Assembly: GCF_007971025.1 (NCBI RefSeq)
Contig: NZ_CP042436.1
Span: forward strand, 1,116,001 to 1,180,000
Length of the DNA: 64,000 nucleotides
Direction: 5' to 3'
Origin: Mucilaginibacter ginsenosidivorans
Lineage (GTDB): Bacteria > Bacteroidota > Bacteroidia > Sphingobacteriales > Sphingobacteriaceae
Part shown: in pieces, positions 24,346-31,949 of the stretch
Layout of the letters: every line of letters begins with the position of its first letter
Numbering within the stretch: position 1 is the first letter of the stretch
The notes under the pieces: model-generated
Databases searched by the model: none
What the model was told of the DNA's origin: nothing
What the model saw: only the letters and a program-made list of their open reading frames with translations
Program-made: the position numbers and the translations under genes

Positions 24346-25339
24346 TTTTTAAATAAGCCTTCAATTTTCTGCCAATAAACTGATTCAACCTGATGAATCT
24401 CCAAAACCATATCTTTAAGGCATAACCCCAATCGTAAAAGTAATTCGTCAGCACCCACAGGAATTTAATTCTCCCAGGTTTTATGGGATCATACCCCCAC
24501 ATGATCAGCTCTTTTCCGGCCAGCCAGTTAAATCGTTCATGCTGTTTACGATTCCATTTTGCGCTTCGCTGCAGCGGGTTAAATTCAGCCGTTTTATCTA
24601 CAGGCTCCCAATGCACCGGCCCGGCGCCGCGCTTAAATACAGAAGAGCCAATTACCGGCGAATTCAATGCCTTTTCGAAATCGTAACGTGCTGTATCCAG
24701 ATCAAGAAAGGACAGAATTTTTCTCATCTCATTTTCAGTGTTTGCGTAAAGCTCTTCATATTTTATCACAAGGAATTGCTTCCCTTCCACCGTCCATTGC
24801 TTTTGAATTTCAAAAATATCCCGGGCAGCATTTGCCCAATCGCGTGTTGCCGCTTCCCTGTTATATTTGAAAGACAAATTAATAGATTCTACAAGGCTCC
24901 TTCCATCCCTTATCAGTATAATGAGTTTTTCATCCGGGAAAAGCCTAAAGAAATTTTTAAGATTACTTACATTAGGGGTTTTAGTAACCATGTACCGGTA
25001 ATCCATATCGCAGGTTTCGGTAACAGGTATTTTTTTTTGATCTAAAGCTTGCTGTGTAAGACGCTTCAGAAATATCCTTAACCCTTCTCCCAATCCTTCT
25101 GCTAACAGTTGCTCAGCTTCCATATCTTCGGGCAGGTCGGCATCTACCACCCATTGCCTGTTGCTGCGCTCTATATATTTCATCAGTAACGACGACCTCG
25201 CTAATAGCCCATCCTCTACCAGTACACTTCTGCGGCATTTTTGGTGAAGGCAAAGCAGATGCATCAGGTAATGCGTTCCGCTGCGTGGCATTATTCCCTG
25301 TATAAAAACGAAATTTAATCCTTCTTCCTGAATATTCAT
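24326..25339 (-). CDS. Sulfotransferase-like P-loop protein
   Basis: About 337 aa from MNIQEEGLNFVFIQGIMPRS; the frame is also open to an ATG at 25405. FIQGIMPRSGTHYLMHLLCLH is the phosphosulfate-binding loop, and FPDEKLIILIRDGRSLVESINLSFKYNREAATRDWANAARDI is the typical R-D-x-R-x-x-x-x-S region binding the 3'-phosphate. A later ERFNWLAGKELIMWGYDPI fits the family C-terminus. It is distinct from the sulfotransferase at 22007-22903. The substrate is unknown. Confidence 0.82.
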   Translation of the reverse strand: MNIQEEGLNFVFIQGIMPRSGTHYLMHLLCLHQKCRRSVLVEDGLLARSSLLMKYIERSNRQWVVDADLPEDMEAEQLLAEGLGEGLRIFLKRLTQQALDQKKIPVTETCDMDYRYMVTKTPNVSNLKNFFRLFPDEKLIILIRDGRSLVESINLSFKYNREAATRDWANAARDIFEIQKQWTVEGKQFLVIKYEELYANTENEMRKILSFLDLDTARYDFEKALNSPVIGSSVFKRGAGPVHWEPVDKTAEFNPLQRSAKWNRKQHERFNWLAGKELIMWGYDPIKPGRIKFLWVLTNYFYDWGYALKIWFWRFIRLNQFIGRKLKAYLKNDGVKT

Positions 25340-25465
25340 TGCGTTATAAATATATATGCAGGGCAAGTTGCTATCCAAACCCAAAAAAATCCAAGCCTTA
25401 GCCATATAACATTGCCGATAAACAGCCTGCCCACTCCAAAACCGCGGTCGCCGTAATCTCCAAGT

Positions 25466-25966
25466 TCATCCTTTATGAAAATAGCGAGTAAATATTACTA
25501 TGCCTTCGTGATCGTCTATGTTGAATTGTCGGACGGCCTTATAACCTGCTGAAGGCATTTGCATTATAAAGCACAATATTGCATTATAATTAAATCTTTC
25601 GCTTATCTTTTTCAATTTTGTTTTATCTTGTTGCGTTTCTGCAATGGCTGCAAAATCGCCGATAATGGATTTAAAACTTTCGGAAACAGCGTATGGAGGG
25701 AACCGGACAGCTTGATAGATCTTCCAGCGCTGCGTCAGTGAGATATTTTTCCGTTCGGTTACAGATTGATCAGAAAGCCTGTCGCGATAATATAATTTAT
25801 ATTCTCCCGGGTTATTGCGGGAAAAAAGCTGGAAGGCCGATGTCCACCTGAATAGGTCAATATAAAAAGTAAAGCAGGCCATTTTTTTAATAAAAACAGC
25901 GTAGCAGGTGTTGGCAAGTAGCCAAAAGGAAAATATGAAAATAACCGTGATTTCTTTTAAGGTCAT
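25466..25966 (-). CDS. Small membrane-anchored protein (166 aa)
   Basis: Not recognised. One N-terminal membrane segment (about 5-27, VIFIFSFWLLANTCYAVFIKK) precedes a soluble domain containing FSRNNPGEYKLYYRDRLSD and QRWKIYQAVRFPPY. Its build (short anchor, about 130-residue domain) resembles that of the 151-aa protein at 23720-24175, so both may belong to a group of HTTM-associated proteins. It is the first gene of the minus-strand island and is divergent from the lasso operon. Confidence 0.58.
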   Translation of the reverse strand: MTLKEITVIFIFSFWLLANTCYAVFIKKMACFTFYIDLFRWTSAFQLFSRNNPGEYKLYYRDRLSDQSVTERKNISLTQRWKIYQAVRFPPYAVSESFKSIIGDFAAIAETQQDKTKLKKISERFNYNAILCFIMQMPSAGYKAVRQFNIDDHEGIVIFTRYFHKG

Positions 25967-26079
25967 GGTTTGAAAAGCTGGTCAGTAGATTTACTGATAA
26001 AGTTTCGGATTTTCTTTTAAAACTTACTAAATTAAATGATTTATTTAATAACCCGTTTGCTGCCATTCAATACTTACCA

Positions 26080-26715
26080 ATGATAACCATCACAAAAAAA
26101 GGCCTTACGGGTTGGGAAGATTCTATTGTTGATAAATTAAAGCACGAATTTGCCGAAAAGCAATGTACCATGCTGCCCAAGCTGCTCGAAGGTCAGCTGC
26201 TTGATAAAATAATAGATCGTATAGATAACGCATCTTTTTATGAAAATCAGCATACCGCGTCAGGTAATGTGGTATTTGCTTCGGATCTTTCGGTATCAAC
26301 AAAAAGCATCGTGTTGCACCAGTTAAATTTTCTATTCAATAATCCCGAACTTTTTCGCCTGATTGAGGCTATAACCGGTTGTACCGAAATTCGCGGATTT
26401 TCGGGCAGAATATATCGCAATATGCCGGGGACAGCTCATTTTCTGGATTGGCACGATGATACATCCGGGCCGGCAAGGCTCATTGGGATGAGCATTAACC
26501 TTAGCAAGGAAAAATACGAGGGCGGGGTATTCCAGATCCGAAAAAAAGGGAGCAGCGACAATTTAAAGGAAGTTAGCTGTGGCGGCAGGGGCGACACTCA
26601 TATTTTTAAAGTGTCCCCTCATTTGGAACATTGTGTCACAACAGTAACCGGCAATTCCCCAAGAACGGCTGGCGCGGGATGGTTCACGTCCGATACCCCT
26701 TTATTGCACAATTAA
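26080..26715 (+). CDS. P4H-like Fe(II)/2-oxoglutarate oxygenase, tandem copy 1
   Basis: A 211-aa protein. Landmarks: GFSGRIYRNMPGTAHFLDWHDDTSGPARLIGMSINLS with metal ligands H125 and D127, YEGGVFQIRKK, and FKVSPHLEHCVTTVTGNSPRTAGAGWF with distal H184 and R195. All four cofactor ligands are present, so it should be active. Its neighbour at 26727-27365 is a paralogue. It is the first gene of the operon that leads into the lasso genes, so a peptide residue is a plausible substrate; that is inference from position. Confidence 0.82.
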   Translation: MITITKKGLTGWEDSIVDKLKHEFAEKQCTMLPKLLEGQLLDKIIDRIDNASFYENQHTASGNVVFASDLSVSTKSIVLHQLNFLFNNPELFRLIEAITGCTEIRGFSGRIYRNMPGTAHFLDWHDDTSGPARLIGMSINLSKEKYEGGVFQIRKKGSSDNLKEVSCGGRGDTHIFKVSPHLEHCVTTVTGNSPRTAGAGWFTSDTPLLHN

Positions 26716-26726
26716 AGACGTTTGAT

Positions 26727-27365
26727 ATGTTAGCGACCAGTACTTTCATAGATGATACCAGGATTGAAAGCTATAAGGAAGAGTACGTTCGTACAAATTG
26801 TATTTTTTTGCCGGGCTTTTTACCCCAGGCGGCCTTAAATTTTCTTCTGAAAAAATTAGGCAATATCCGGTTTCAAACTAAATTTGAAATGGATGACCAC
26901 AGCAAATTTGGAAAATTGCTTTTGGTTCCCCAAAACGATCCCTTATTGACTATTTTCCAGTTGCTTATAAACAATACCGGCCTTTTTTCTATCGTGGAGG
27001 AGATCACCGGTTGCGAGCCTATCGGGAATTTTATGGGCCGTATTCACCGAAGCGAAGAAGGCGAACAACATGGCATAGAATGGCATGGCGATAATTCTGA
27101 TAACAGGCTGCTGGCTATGACGCTCGGTTTAGGAACAAGGGATTATACCGGCGGTAAGCTACAAATACGGGAAACAGGCAGCGACCAAATTATACGGGAA
27201 TTTGGGCAACTGAACGCTGGTGATGCAATAATTTTCAAAATAGCGCCCGCCTTGCAGCACAGGCTTACAGTTTTAGAAACCGGCCAGAGAACGGTCGGGG
27301 TGGGTTGGTTCAGATCGAAACCAGACCTTGCAACATTTGCTGCAGCGCATTTAAAGCCATATTAA
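26727..27365 (+). CDS. P4H-like Fe(II)/2-oxoglutarate oxygenase, tandem copy 2
   Basis: About 212 aa from MLATSTFIDDTRIESYKEEY. I choose the ATG at 26727, 11 bases after the previous stop, because the longer frame would overlap the upstream gene. Landmarks: MGRIHRSEEGEQHGIEWHGDNSDNR with H120 and D122, YTGGKLQIRET, and FKIAPALQHRLTVLETGQRTVGVGWF with H178 and R188. It shares the layout and many residues of copy 1, indicating an old tandem duplication with divergence. Confidence 0.82.
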   Translation: MLATSTFIDDTRIESYKEEYVRTNCIFLPGFLPQAALNFLLKKLGNIRFQTKFEMDDHSKFGKLLLVPQNDPLLTIFQLLINNTGLFSIVEEITGCEPIGNFMGRIHRSEEGEQHGIEWHGDNSDNRLLAMTLGLGTRDYTGGKLQIRETGSDQIIREFGQLNAGDAIIFKIAPALQHRLTVLETGQRTVGVGWFRSKPDLATFAAAHLKPY

Positions 27366-27368
27366 AAA

Positions 27369-28343
27369 ATGGGAGAAGGAAAAGCAGAAGCCGGAAAGAT
27401 ATTATTCAAAGCATTGCTTGAAAAGGAGAGTTTTTCTGAAGAAGAAACCAACCGGCGTATTGGCCTGGCCCGTTCGCAGGATTACTGGCGCAAATTAAAT
27501 CCGCAGTTGAATGTGTGCGCCGGTTTGAAATTTGATGACTTTGAAGAGCGCCCCTTAACCCCCGGCGGGATAGATGAGATGCTGGAAAAACTTAGCCGGG
27601 AAGGCTATTTTTCAACCGGGAGCCCCATCATAAGGAAAGACGTTACCGCGAGAATGTTGCTTGGTGTTGAAAACCTAAGAAAAGCCGGCTGGCATGAAGT
27701 TTGGGCCTTTGTGTACGACGAATTCTGGCAGGTTACCCGCACGCCATCAATGCTCAGTTTGTTGTCAGCGCACCTCGGCAAAGGCTTTATGGCAATGCCG
27801 CATGTGGTGGTCCATTATGTTTACCCGGAAAAAGGCGCAGGGTGGAGCCCACATGTTGATTTTTCCGACCGGCAAGACCGCTTTACGGTTTGGTTCCCCC
27901 TAAGTGATGCAACAATTGATAATGGCTGCATGTATATTATTGCAAGGCACCGTGTTTCTGAGGCGCTGCTTGAGAAATGGCTGAATATGGAAGACTTGAG
28001 CCACCGCGAAGTTAAGACCTTATTGCAAAGTACGCGGGCGCTGCCCGTGCCTGCAGGCAGTATATTATCCTGGAAAGGCGATGTTATACATTGGGGAACA
28101 ATGTCGGCTAAAAATGTTCAGCCCAGGGTGAGTTTGTCCGTCGTATATATTAAAGAAAATACGCATCCTTTGCCGGATGAAGTTCCTTTGCTTTCGCCTG
28201 CAGAGGTGCCAGTTTTTTCGACACGGCTGATGGCTGTAGCGAAAGCAATTAAGTATTATAAAATACATGTCTTATCTTTAAATAAATTTTCGGCTATAGC
28301 GCATGAACTGCTGACCGCCAATAAAGAAAACCGTATCGCATAG
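27369..28343 (+). CDS. PhyH-like Fe(II)/2-oxoglutarate oxygenase
   Basis: A 324-aa protein. The double-stranded beta-helix core runs from about residue 135: MAMPHVVVHYVYPEKGAGWSPHVDFSDRQD with H162 and D164, FTVWFPLSDATIDNGCMYIIARHR, GSILSWKGDVIHWGTMSAKNVQPRVSLSVVYI with distal H241 and R253. The DNGCMYIIARHR section is typical of the phytanoyl-CoA dioxygenase group. The N-terminal ~130 residues are probably a specific substrate-recognition part. It begins three bases after the preceding stop and precedes another oxygenase gene by 10 bases. Confidence 0.8.
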   Translation: MGEGKAEAGKILFKALLEKESFSEEETNRRIGLARSQDYWRKLNPQLNVCAGLKFDDFEERPLTPGGIDEMLEKLSREGYFSTGSPIIRKDVTARMLLGVENLRKAGWHEVWAFVYDEFWQVTRTPSMLSLLSAHLGKGFMAMPHVVVHYVYPEKGAGWSPHVDFSDRQDRFTVWFPLSDATIDNGCMYIIARHRVSEALLEKWLNMEDLSHREVKTLLQSTRALPVPAGSILSWKGDVIHWGTMSAKNVQPRVSLSVVYIKENTHPLPDEVPLLSPAEVPVFSTRLMAVAKAIKYYKIHVLSLNKFSAIAHELLTANKENRIA

Positions 28344-28353
28344 ACCAATTGTA

Positions 28354-28974
28354 ATGGATAAGGCTGTAATAGACATAATGCCCTCTGACCAGGCTTCGCA
28401 ATTCCGGGATTCCGGTTATTGTGTAGTCAGGCAGGCCGTTAACCGCGATATGATCAGCGTGTTTGAAAACTACGCACGTATGCAACGATTTAATAATTAT
28501 TACCTGTATGATGAGCAAACCTGCTCTCACTGGCGCTATGCCGATACGCTGGGAGAAAGCCTGTTGCTTCATCTGCAGCCGCTGATGGAAAAAGTGTCGG
28601 GGCGGAAGCTATACCCAACTAATTCTGTGTTGAGAATATACCAAAACGGAGGTGTTTTGAAAAAACATACAGACCGGCCAACCTGCGAATATAGCGCAAC
28701 GCTTGCAATAGGGTATGATGCAAAGGATCTTTACCCTATTTGGATAGAGGGCAAAAATGGAGCCGTTGAAGTAAAATTGGACAAAGGAGATATGCTTGTT
28801 TATATGGGTTGTGAAATCCCGCATTGGCGCGAGATATTTCAGGGCAGAAACTGGATACAGTTATTTTTGCACTATGTAGACGTTAACGGCGAGTATGCAC
28901 AATATAAAAATGACGGACGAATAATGATAGGCATGAACTCGGGCAAGGTGCTAACGGGTAAACAGGCAAAATGA
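28354..28974 (+). CDS. 2-oxoglutarate/Fe(II) oxygenase
   Basis: A 206-aa protein. Landmarks: NSVLRIYQNGGVLKKHTDRPTCEYSATLAIGY with H105 and D107, DKGDMLVYMGCEIPHWREIFQGRNWIQLFLHYVD with H157 and R165. It is the shortest of the four consecutive oxygenases and belongs to a different subgroup from the tandem pair. The motif GCEIPHWRE and a following aromatic strand are shared with a group of bacterial 2OG-Fe(II) oxygenases of unknown substrate. It directly precedes the lasso B1 gene. Confidence 0.8.
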   Translation: MDKAVIDIMPSDQASQFRDSGYCVVRQAVNRDMISVFENYARMQRFNNYYLYDEQTCSHWRYADTLGESLLLHLQPLMEKVSGRKLYPTNSVLRIYQNGGVLKKHTDRPTCEYSATLAIGYDAKDLYPIWIEGKNGAVEVKLDKGDMLVYMGCEIPHWREIFQGRNWIQLFLHYVDVNGEYAQYKNDGRIMIGMNSGKVLTGKQAK

Positions 28975-29010
28975 CATTTATAGAAAACTTAAACTTTAAA
29001 TCGCATTAAT

Positions 29011-29295
29011 ATGACTCATCTTAATTTACCAAAAAAAGTAAAAATATCCGACAATGTATTGTTCCAGCAAATCAATAATGAATGCGTATTGCTGGATATG
29101 GATAGCGAACAATACTTTGGGTTAAATGATGTAGGAGCCCGGATATGGCAAATTCTGTCTGAAGACGGTGATACGGAAAAAGCATTGTTACAATTACTGG
29201 CAGAGTATGAGACGGATGAAACAACTTTACGTACCGATTTCGTCAACTTGCTTACCGAGCTTGGAAATGAAAAATTGATCGTAATTGAAAATTAA
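29011..29295 (+). CDS. Lasso peptide B1 protein (PqqD-like RiPP recognition element)
   Basis: A 94-aa protein with the PqqD fold: VKISDNVLFQQINNECVLLD, MDSEQYFGLNDVGARIWQIL, then EKALLQLLAEYETDETTLRTDFVNLLTELGNEKLIVIE. In split-B lasso systems, B1 binds the leader through an added beta strand and hands the precursor to the B2 protease. The conserved D-x-x-x-x-x-Y-F-x-L-N-x-x-G-x-x-I-W pattern is intact. It overlaps the B2 gene by 11 bases. Confidence 0.92.
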   Translation: MTHLNLPKKVKISDNVLFQQINNECVLLDMDSEQYFGLNDVGARIWQILSEDGDTEKALLQLLAEYETDETTLRTDFVNLLTELGNEKLIVIEN

Positions 29296-29728
29296 ATGGC
29301 CCAATATTCCCCCGCGAAGCTTATCCTATACCTATAAATGGATATTCTTCAGAACGCTGATGCTGGCGTTCCTGGTAAGGGTATTGATAAAATTTACGGG
29401 CTTCAAATACACTGTTCGCTTTCTCAGGAAATTTGAAAAGGGCCGTGAAATTAATACCGATATTGAAATAGCCGAACTTAAAAAGTATCGTTTTATGATC
29501 ACATTATCCCATAAATTCTGGCCGGCTACCAACTGCCTGTCCTCATCGCTGGCTTTTTGGCTCACACTCCGCAGAAAAGGTGTAAAAACTGATCTGAAAT
29601 TTGGTATATTAACCGTGCCGGAGAATAAGCTTAAATCGCATGCCTGGCTTGAGCATAAAGGATACCTGCTAAGCGCCGATGACAGTGCAATAGGTAAGTT
29701 TAAAACATTTGATAAGCCTGTTTTATAA
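29285..29728 (+). CDS. Lasso peptide B2 leader peptidase (transglutaminase-like Cys protease)
   Basis: A 147-aa protein of the usual length for stand-alone B2. An N-terminal hydrophobic segment (LMLAFLVRVLIKF) is followed by the catalytic region: FWPATNCLSSSLAFWLTLRR with nucleophile C84, and KSHAWLEHKGYLLSADD with H119 and an Asp at 132 or 133 that can complete the triad. In this family, B2 cuts the leader from the precursor in complex with B1, coupled to cyclisation by C. It lies 48 bases before the precursor gene. Confidence 0.92.
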   Translation: MKIKWPNIPPRSLSYTYKWIFFRTLMLAFLVRVLIKFTGFKYTVRFLRKFEKGREINTDIEIAELKKYRFMITLSHKFWPATNCLSSSLAFWLTLRRKGVKTDLKFGILTVPENKLKSHAWLEHKGYLLSADDSAIGKFKTFDKPVL

Positions 29729-29776
29729 TAAGTAAATTATTAAGTAAATTTACATTTAACAAATAATTAAGCCGTT

Positions 29777-29950
29777 ATGGAGAACAATAATCCAACTGAA
29801 GCTATGCCGGCCAACAGCGGAGATAGCAATCAAAAAAAAGTGTACCAAACGCCAAAAATTCAACGATTTGGTGGTTTAGCCGAATTGGTTCAACTGCGTC
29901 CGGGGCGTGGCGCCGATGGAGAGACCATTTGGCCCGATTGCACTTCCTGA
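29777..29950 (+). CDS. Lasso peptide precursor (57 aa)
   Basis: ATG at 29777, TGA at 29948-29950, placed between B2 and C. The leader (1-39) contains YQTPKIQRFG (residues 23-32), matching the YxxPxLxxxG recognition motif that B1 binds. The usual Thr five residues further on, at position -2 of the core, is replaced by V38. I place the core at 40-57: LRPGRGADGETIWPDCTS. D47 (core position 8) would be the macrolactam acceptor, giving an 8-residue ring and a 10-residue loop and tail. The core has one Trp (13), one Cys (16) and a C-terminal Ser (18), fitting the halogenase and kinase downstream. The core start at L40 is inferred; Q39 or R41 would still leave D47 at ring position 9 or 7. Confidence 0.88.
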   Translation: MENNNPTEAMPANSGDSNQKKVYQTPKIQRFGGLAELVQLRPGRGADGETIWPDCTS

Positions 29951-29980
29951 AAATATTGCTGCATAATTAGATACATTGTT

Positions 29981-30003
29981 ACCGCACGGCCGGGCCACGC
30001 GGT
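29981..30003 (+). other. Stem-loop between precursor and cyclase genes
   Basis: ACCGC (29981-29985) pairs with GCGGT (29999-30003), with further partial G-C pairing inside and a weak T-containing tail. Partial terminators after the precursor gene are common in RiPP operons and raise precursor mRNA above that of the enzymes. This one is short, so the role is only suggested. Confidence 0.4.
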
Positions 30004-30051
30004 CTTATTTAACCGGTATTAATTTTAAGCGATAATTTTGGGATATAACCG

Positions 30052-31947
30052 ATGACGATATTTTTTGGTGTATACTGCCTGGATGAGACCGATTGCAGTT
30101 CTGATACCAAAATCATGCTGGAGTCATTAGATTATGTTTCGTCTGATGCCGATTCACTTTGGAATGCCGAAGGAATAGCTTTAGGGCAAAAGACCGTTTT
30201 CAACACACCTGAATCTTTTTATGAAATCCTGCCATTTTACGATCAGGTTAATAATATAACCATTGTCGGGGATGTGCGGCTCGATAACCGTTCAGAGCTC
30301 TATAATAAATTAGATATCGATCCCAAAGAATATAAGGAACGTAACGATGCTGCCATCATCATTTTAGCTTACAGAAAGTGGGGAGAGGCTTTGTGCGAAA
30401 ACCTGCTGGGCGATTTCGCTTTTGTTTTATGGGACGGCAATCTAAAGAGGCTCATTGGCTGTACCGATCACCTCGCATCACGCAGCCTGCATTACTTTTA
30501 TAATAATAAGAAATTTGTTTTCGCTACGACCCCTAACCCAATTCTCGCGCTCAATGATGTCCCGCAGATAGTTAACGAAAATAAGCTGATGACCATGATC
30601 AGTCCGCATGCAAAACATTTATTTTGGGGTGAAAGCTGGTTCAAAAACATTTTCCCGGTCCAGGCGGCAACGACGATATCCGTCGATCGGAATGGCTTTA
30701 AAAAGAAGGTATACTGGACACCAGATACAAACAAAATACTATCGTTTAAGGATGAGGCTGCATTTGCTGAAGCTTTCCGGGAAATATTGTTTAAAGCTGT
30801 TAGTGATCGCGTGCGGAGCCGGTTTCCTGTTACTGCATTGTTAAGCGGCGGGCTCGACTCCTCGGCCATAGTGAGTGTGGCGGCCAGGGTATTGGAGACC
30901 CAAAACCGCGAGCTACAGGTTTTTTCGGGCGTATTGCCGGCTGGGGCCGATCCTGGATTGATCGACGAACGCTATTATATCGATCAGTTCAAAAGACTTC
31001 CCAACGTAAATATCAATTACATAACTGCCGAAGGAAAAGGTTTTTTTAGCGACCTGGAAGAGCTGCAGACAACTATTTATGCCCCAACTCTTATCGCGAG
31101 CCATTACCTGCACAAGTCATTTGCATTAGCGGCGGGTCAACATGGGTCGAGGGCTTTGCTCGGGGGAGGCGGGGGAGAAATGGGGATATCCTATCATGGC
31201 ACTGGCTGCTACGCCGAGTTTTTCAGGAAGATGCAATGGTCCATATTATTGCACGAATTGAAGTGCCGCAAAAAAATGAACGGTGAGCAATTCTGGCAAA
31301 CCGCTTACACCGATGTTTTGAAACCTATGTTTCCGGAACGGATCGCAAAAATGATCAGAAAAAGGCATTTAGACAAGGTAAGGACGCATTGCCTGCAACC
31401 AGGCGTTGTGCAAATGCTTATGGATAAATGGGGCCGCGTGAACGCTGAATTATTTAATGTAAATTCTGGCGGCGTTTCATCCAGCCACAGGGTCAATCAG
31501 TCAAAGATGATCAGGATGGTACAAACGAAGGCCCATGGCAAAGCGGACCTGGGGGATGTTGAGTTACGGAACCCGCTACTGGATAAAACTTTGTTGGAAT
31601 TTTGCCTTGCCGTACCGCCTGACCTGAAAGTAAAAAACGGTTATAAACGGTATTTGGTAAGATCGGGTCTTAACGGGATGCTTCCGCCCGAGATACAATG
31701 GCGAACCACTAAAGGCCCTTTTTCGCCCGATTACAGGACGAGATATAATGCCCAACTGCCACAGGTAAGATCATTTTTAGATGACATTAATTTGAATGAT
31801 CCGGTCAGACAGATAGTTGACGTGGAACAATTAAAGCTATGGACGGATAAATATAGCAGCATCACTGACAAAATGGCCCGGGACGCAGTGCCCGAGGGTA
31901 TTTACCTGATACACTTTTTACGCCGGTTCCCGGATTACCGACTGTAA
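30052..31947 (+). CDS. Lasso cyclase C (asparagine-synthetase-like)
   Basis: A 631-aa protein. The N-terminal part resembles class II glutamine amidotransferases (GDVRLDNRSELYNKLD, WGEALCENLLGDFAFVLWDG) but lacks the nucleophile Cys after Met, as expected for lasso cyclases. The synthetase domain has the ATP-binding SGGLDSS at 265-271 and a C-terminal GYKRYLVRSGLNGMLPPEIQWRTTKGPF. In the family, C adenylates the Asp/Glu side chain and closes the macrolactam around the tail. It begins 101 bases after the precursor gene and ends two bases before the kinase gene. Confidence 0.93.
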   Translation: MTIFFGVYCLDETDCSSDTKIMLESLDYVSSDADSLWNAEGIALGQKTVFNTPESFYEILPFYDQVNNITIVGDVRLDNRSELYNKLDIDPKEYKERNDAAIIILAYRKWGEALCENLLGDFAFVLWDGNLKRLIGCTDHLASRSLHYFYNNKKFVFATTPNPILALNDVPQIVNENKLMTMISPHAKHLFWGESWFKNIFPVQAATTISVDRNGFKKKVYWTPDTNKILSFKDEAAFAEAFREILFKAVSDRVRSRFPVTALLSGGLDSSAIVSVAARVLETQNRELQVFSGVLPAGADPGLIDERYYIDQFKRLPNVNINYITAEGKGFFSDLEELQTTIYAPTLIASHYLHKSFALAAGQHGSRALLGGGGGEMGISYHGTGCYAEFFRKMQWSILLHELKCRKKMNGEQFWQTAYTDVLKPMFPERIAKMIRKRHLDKVRTHCLQPGVVQMLMDKWGRVNAELFNVNSGGVSSSHRVNQSKMIRMVQTKAHGKADLGDVELRNPLLDKTLLEFCLAVPPDLKVKNGYKRYLVRSGLNGMLPPEIQWRTTKGPFSPDYRTRYNAQLPQVRSFLDDINLNDPVRQIVDVEQLKLWTDKYSSITDKMARDAVPEGIYLIHFLRRFPDYRL

Positions 31948-31949
31948 CT

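Noticed and set aside
25967..26079. Promoter for the lasso operon
   Set aside because: TAGATTTA at 25986 and TTTG at 25969 are present but the 13-base spacing does not fit the pattern of the other promoters in this window.
29729..29760. Internal promoter before the lasso precursor (TACATTTA at 29751-29758 and direct repeats of TAAGTAAATT)
   Set aside because: The -7 match is imperfect and no TTTG lies at the expected distance, so I do not call it.
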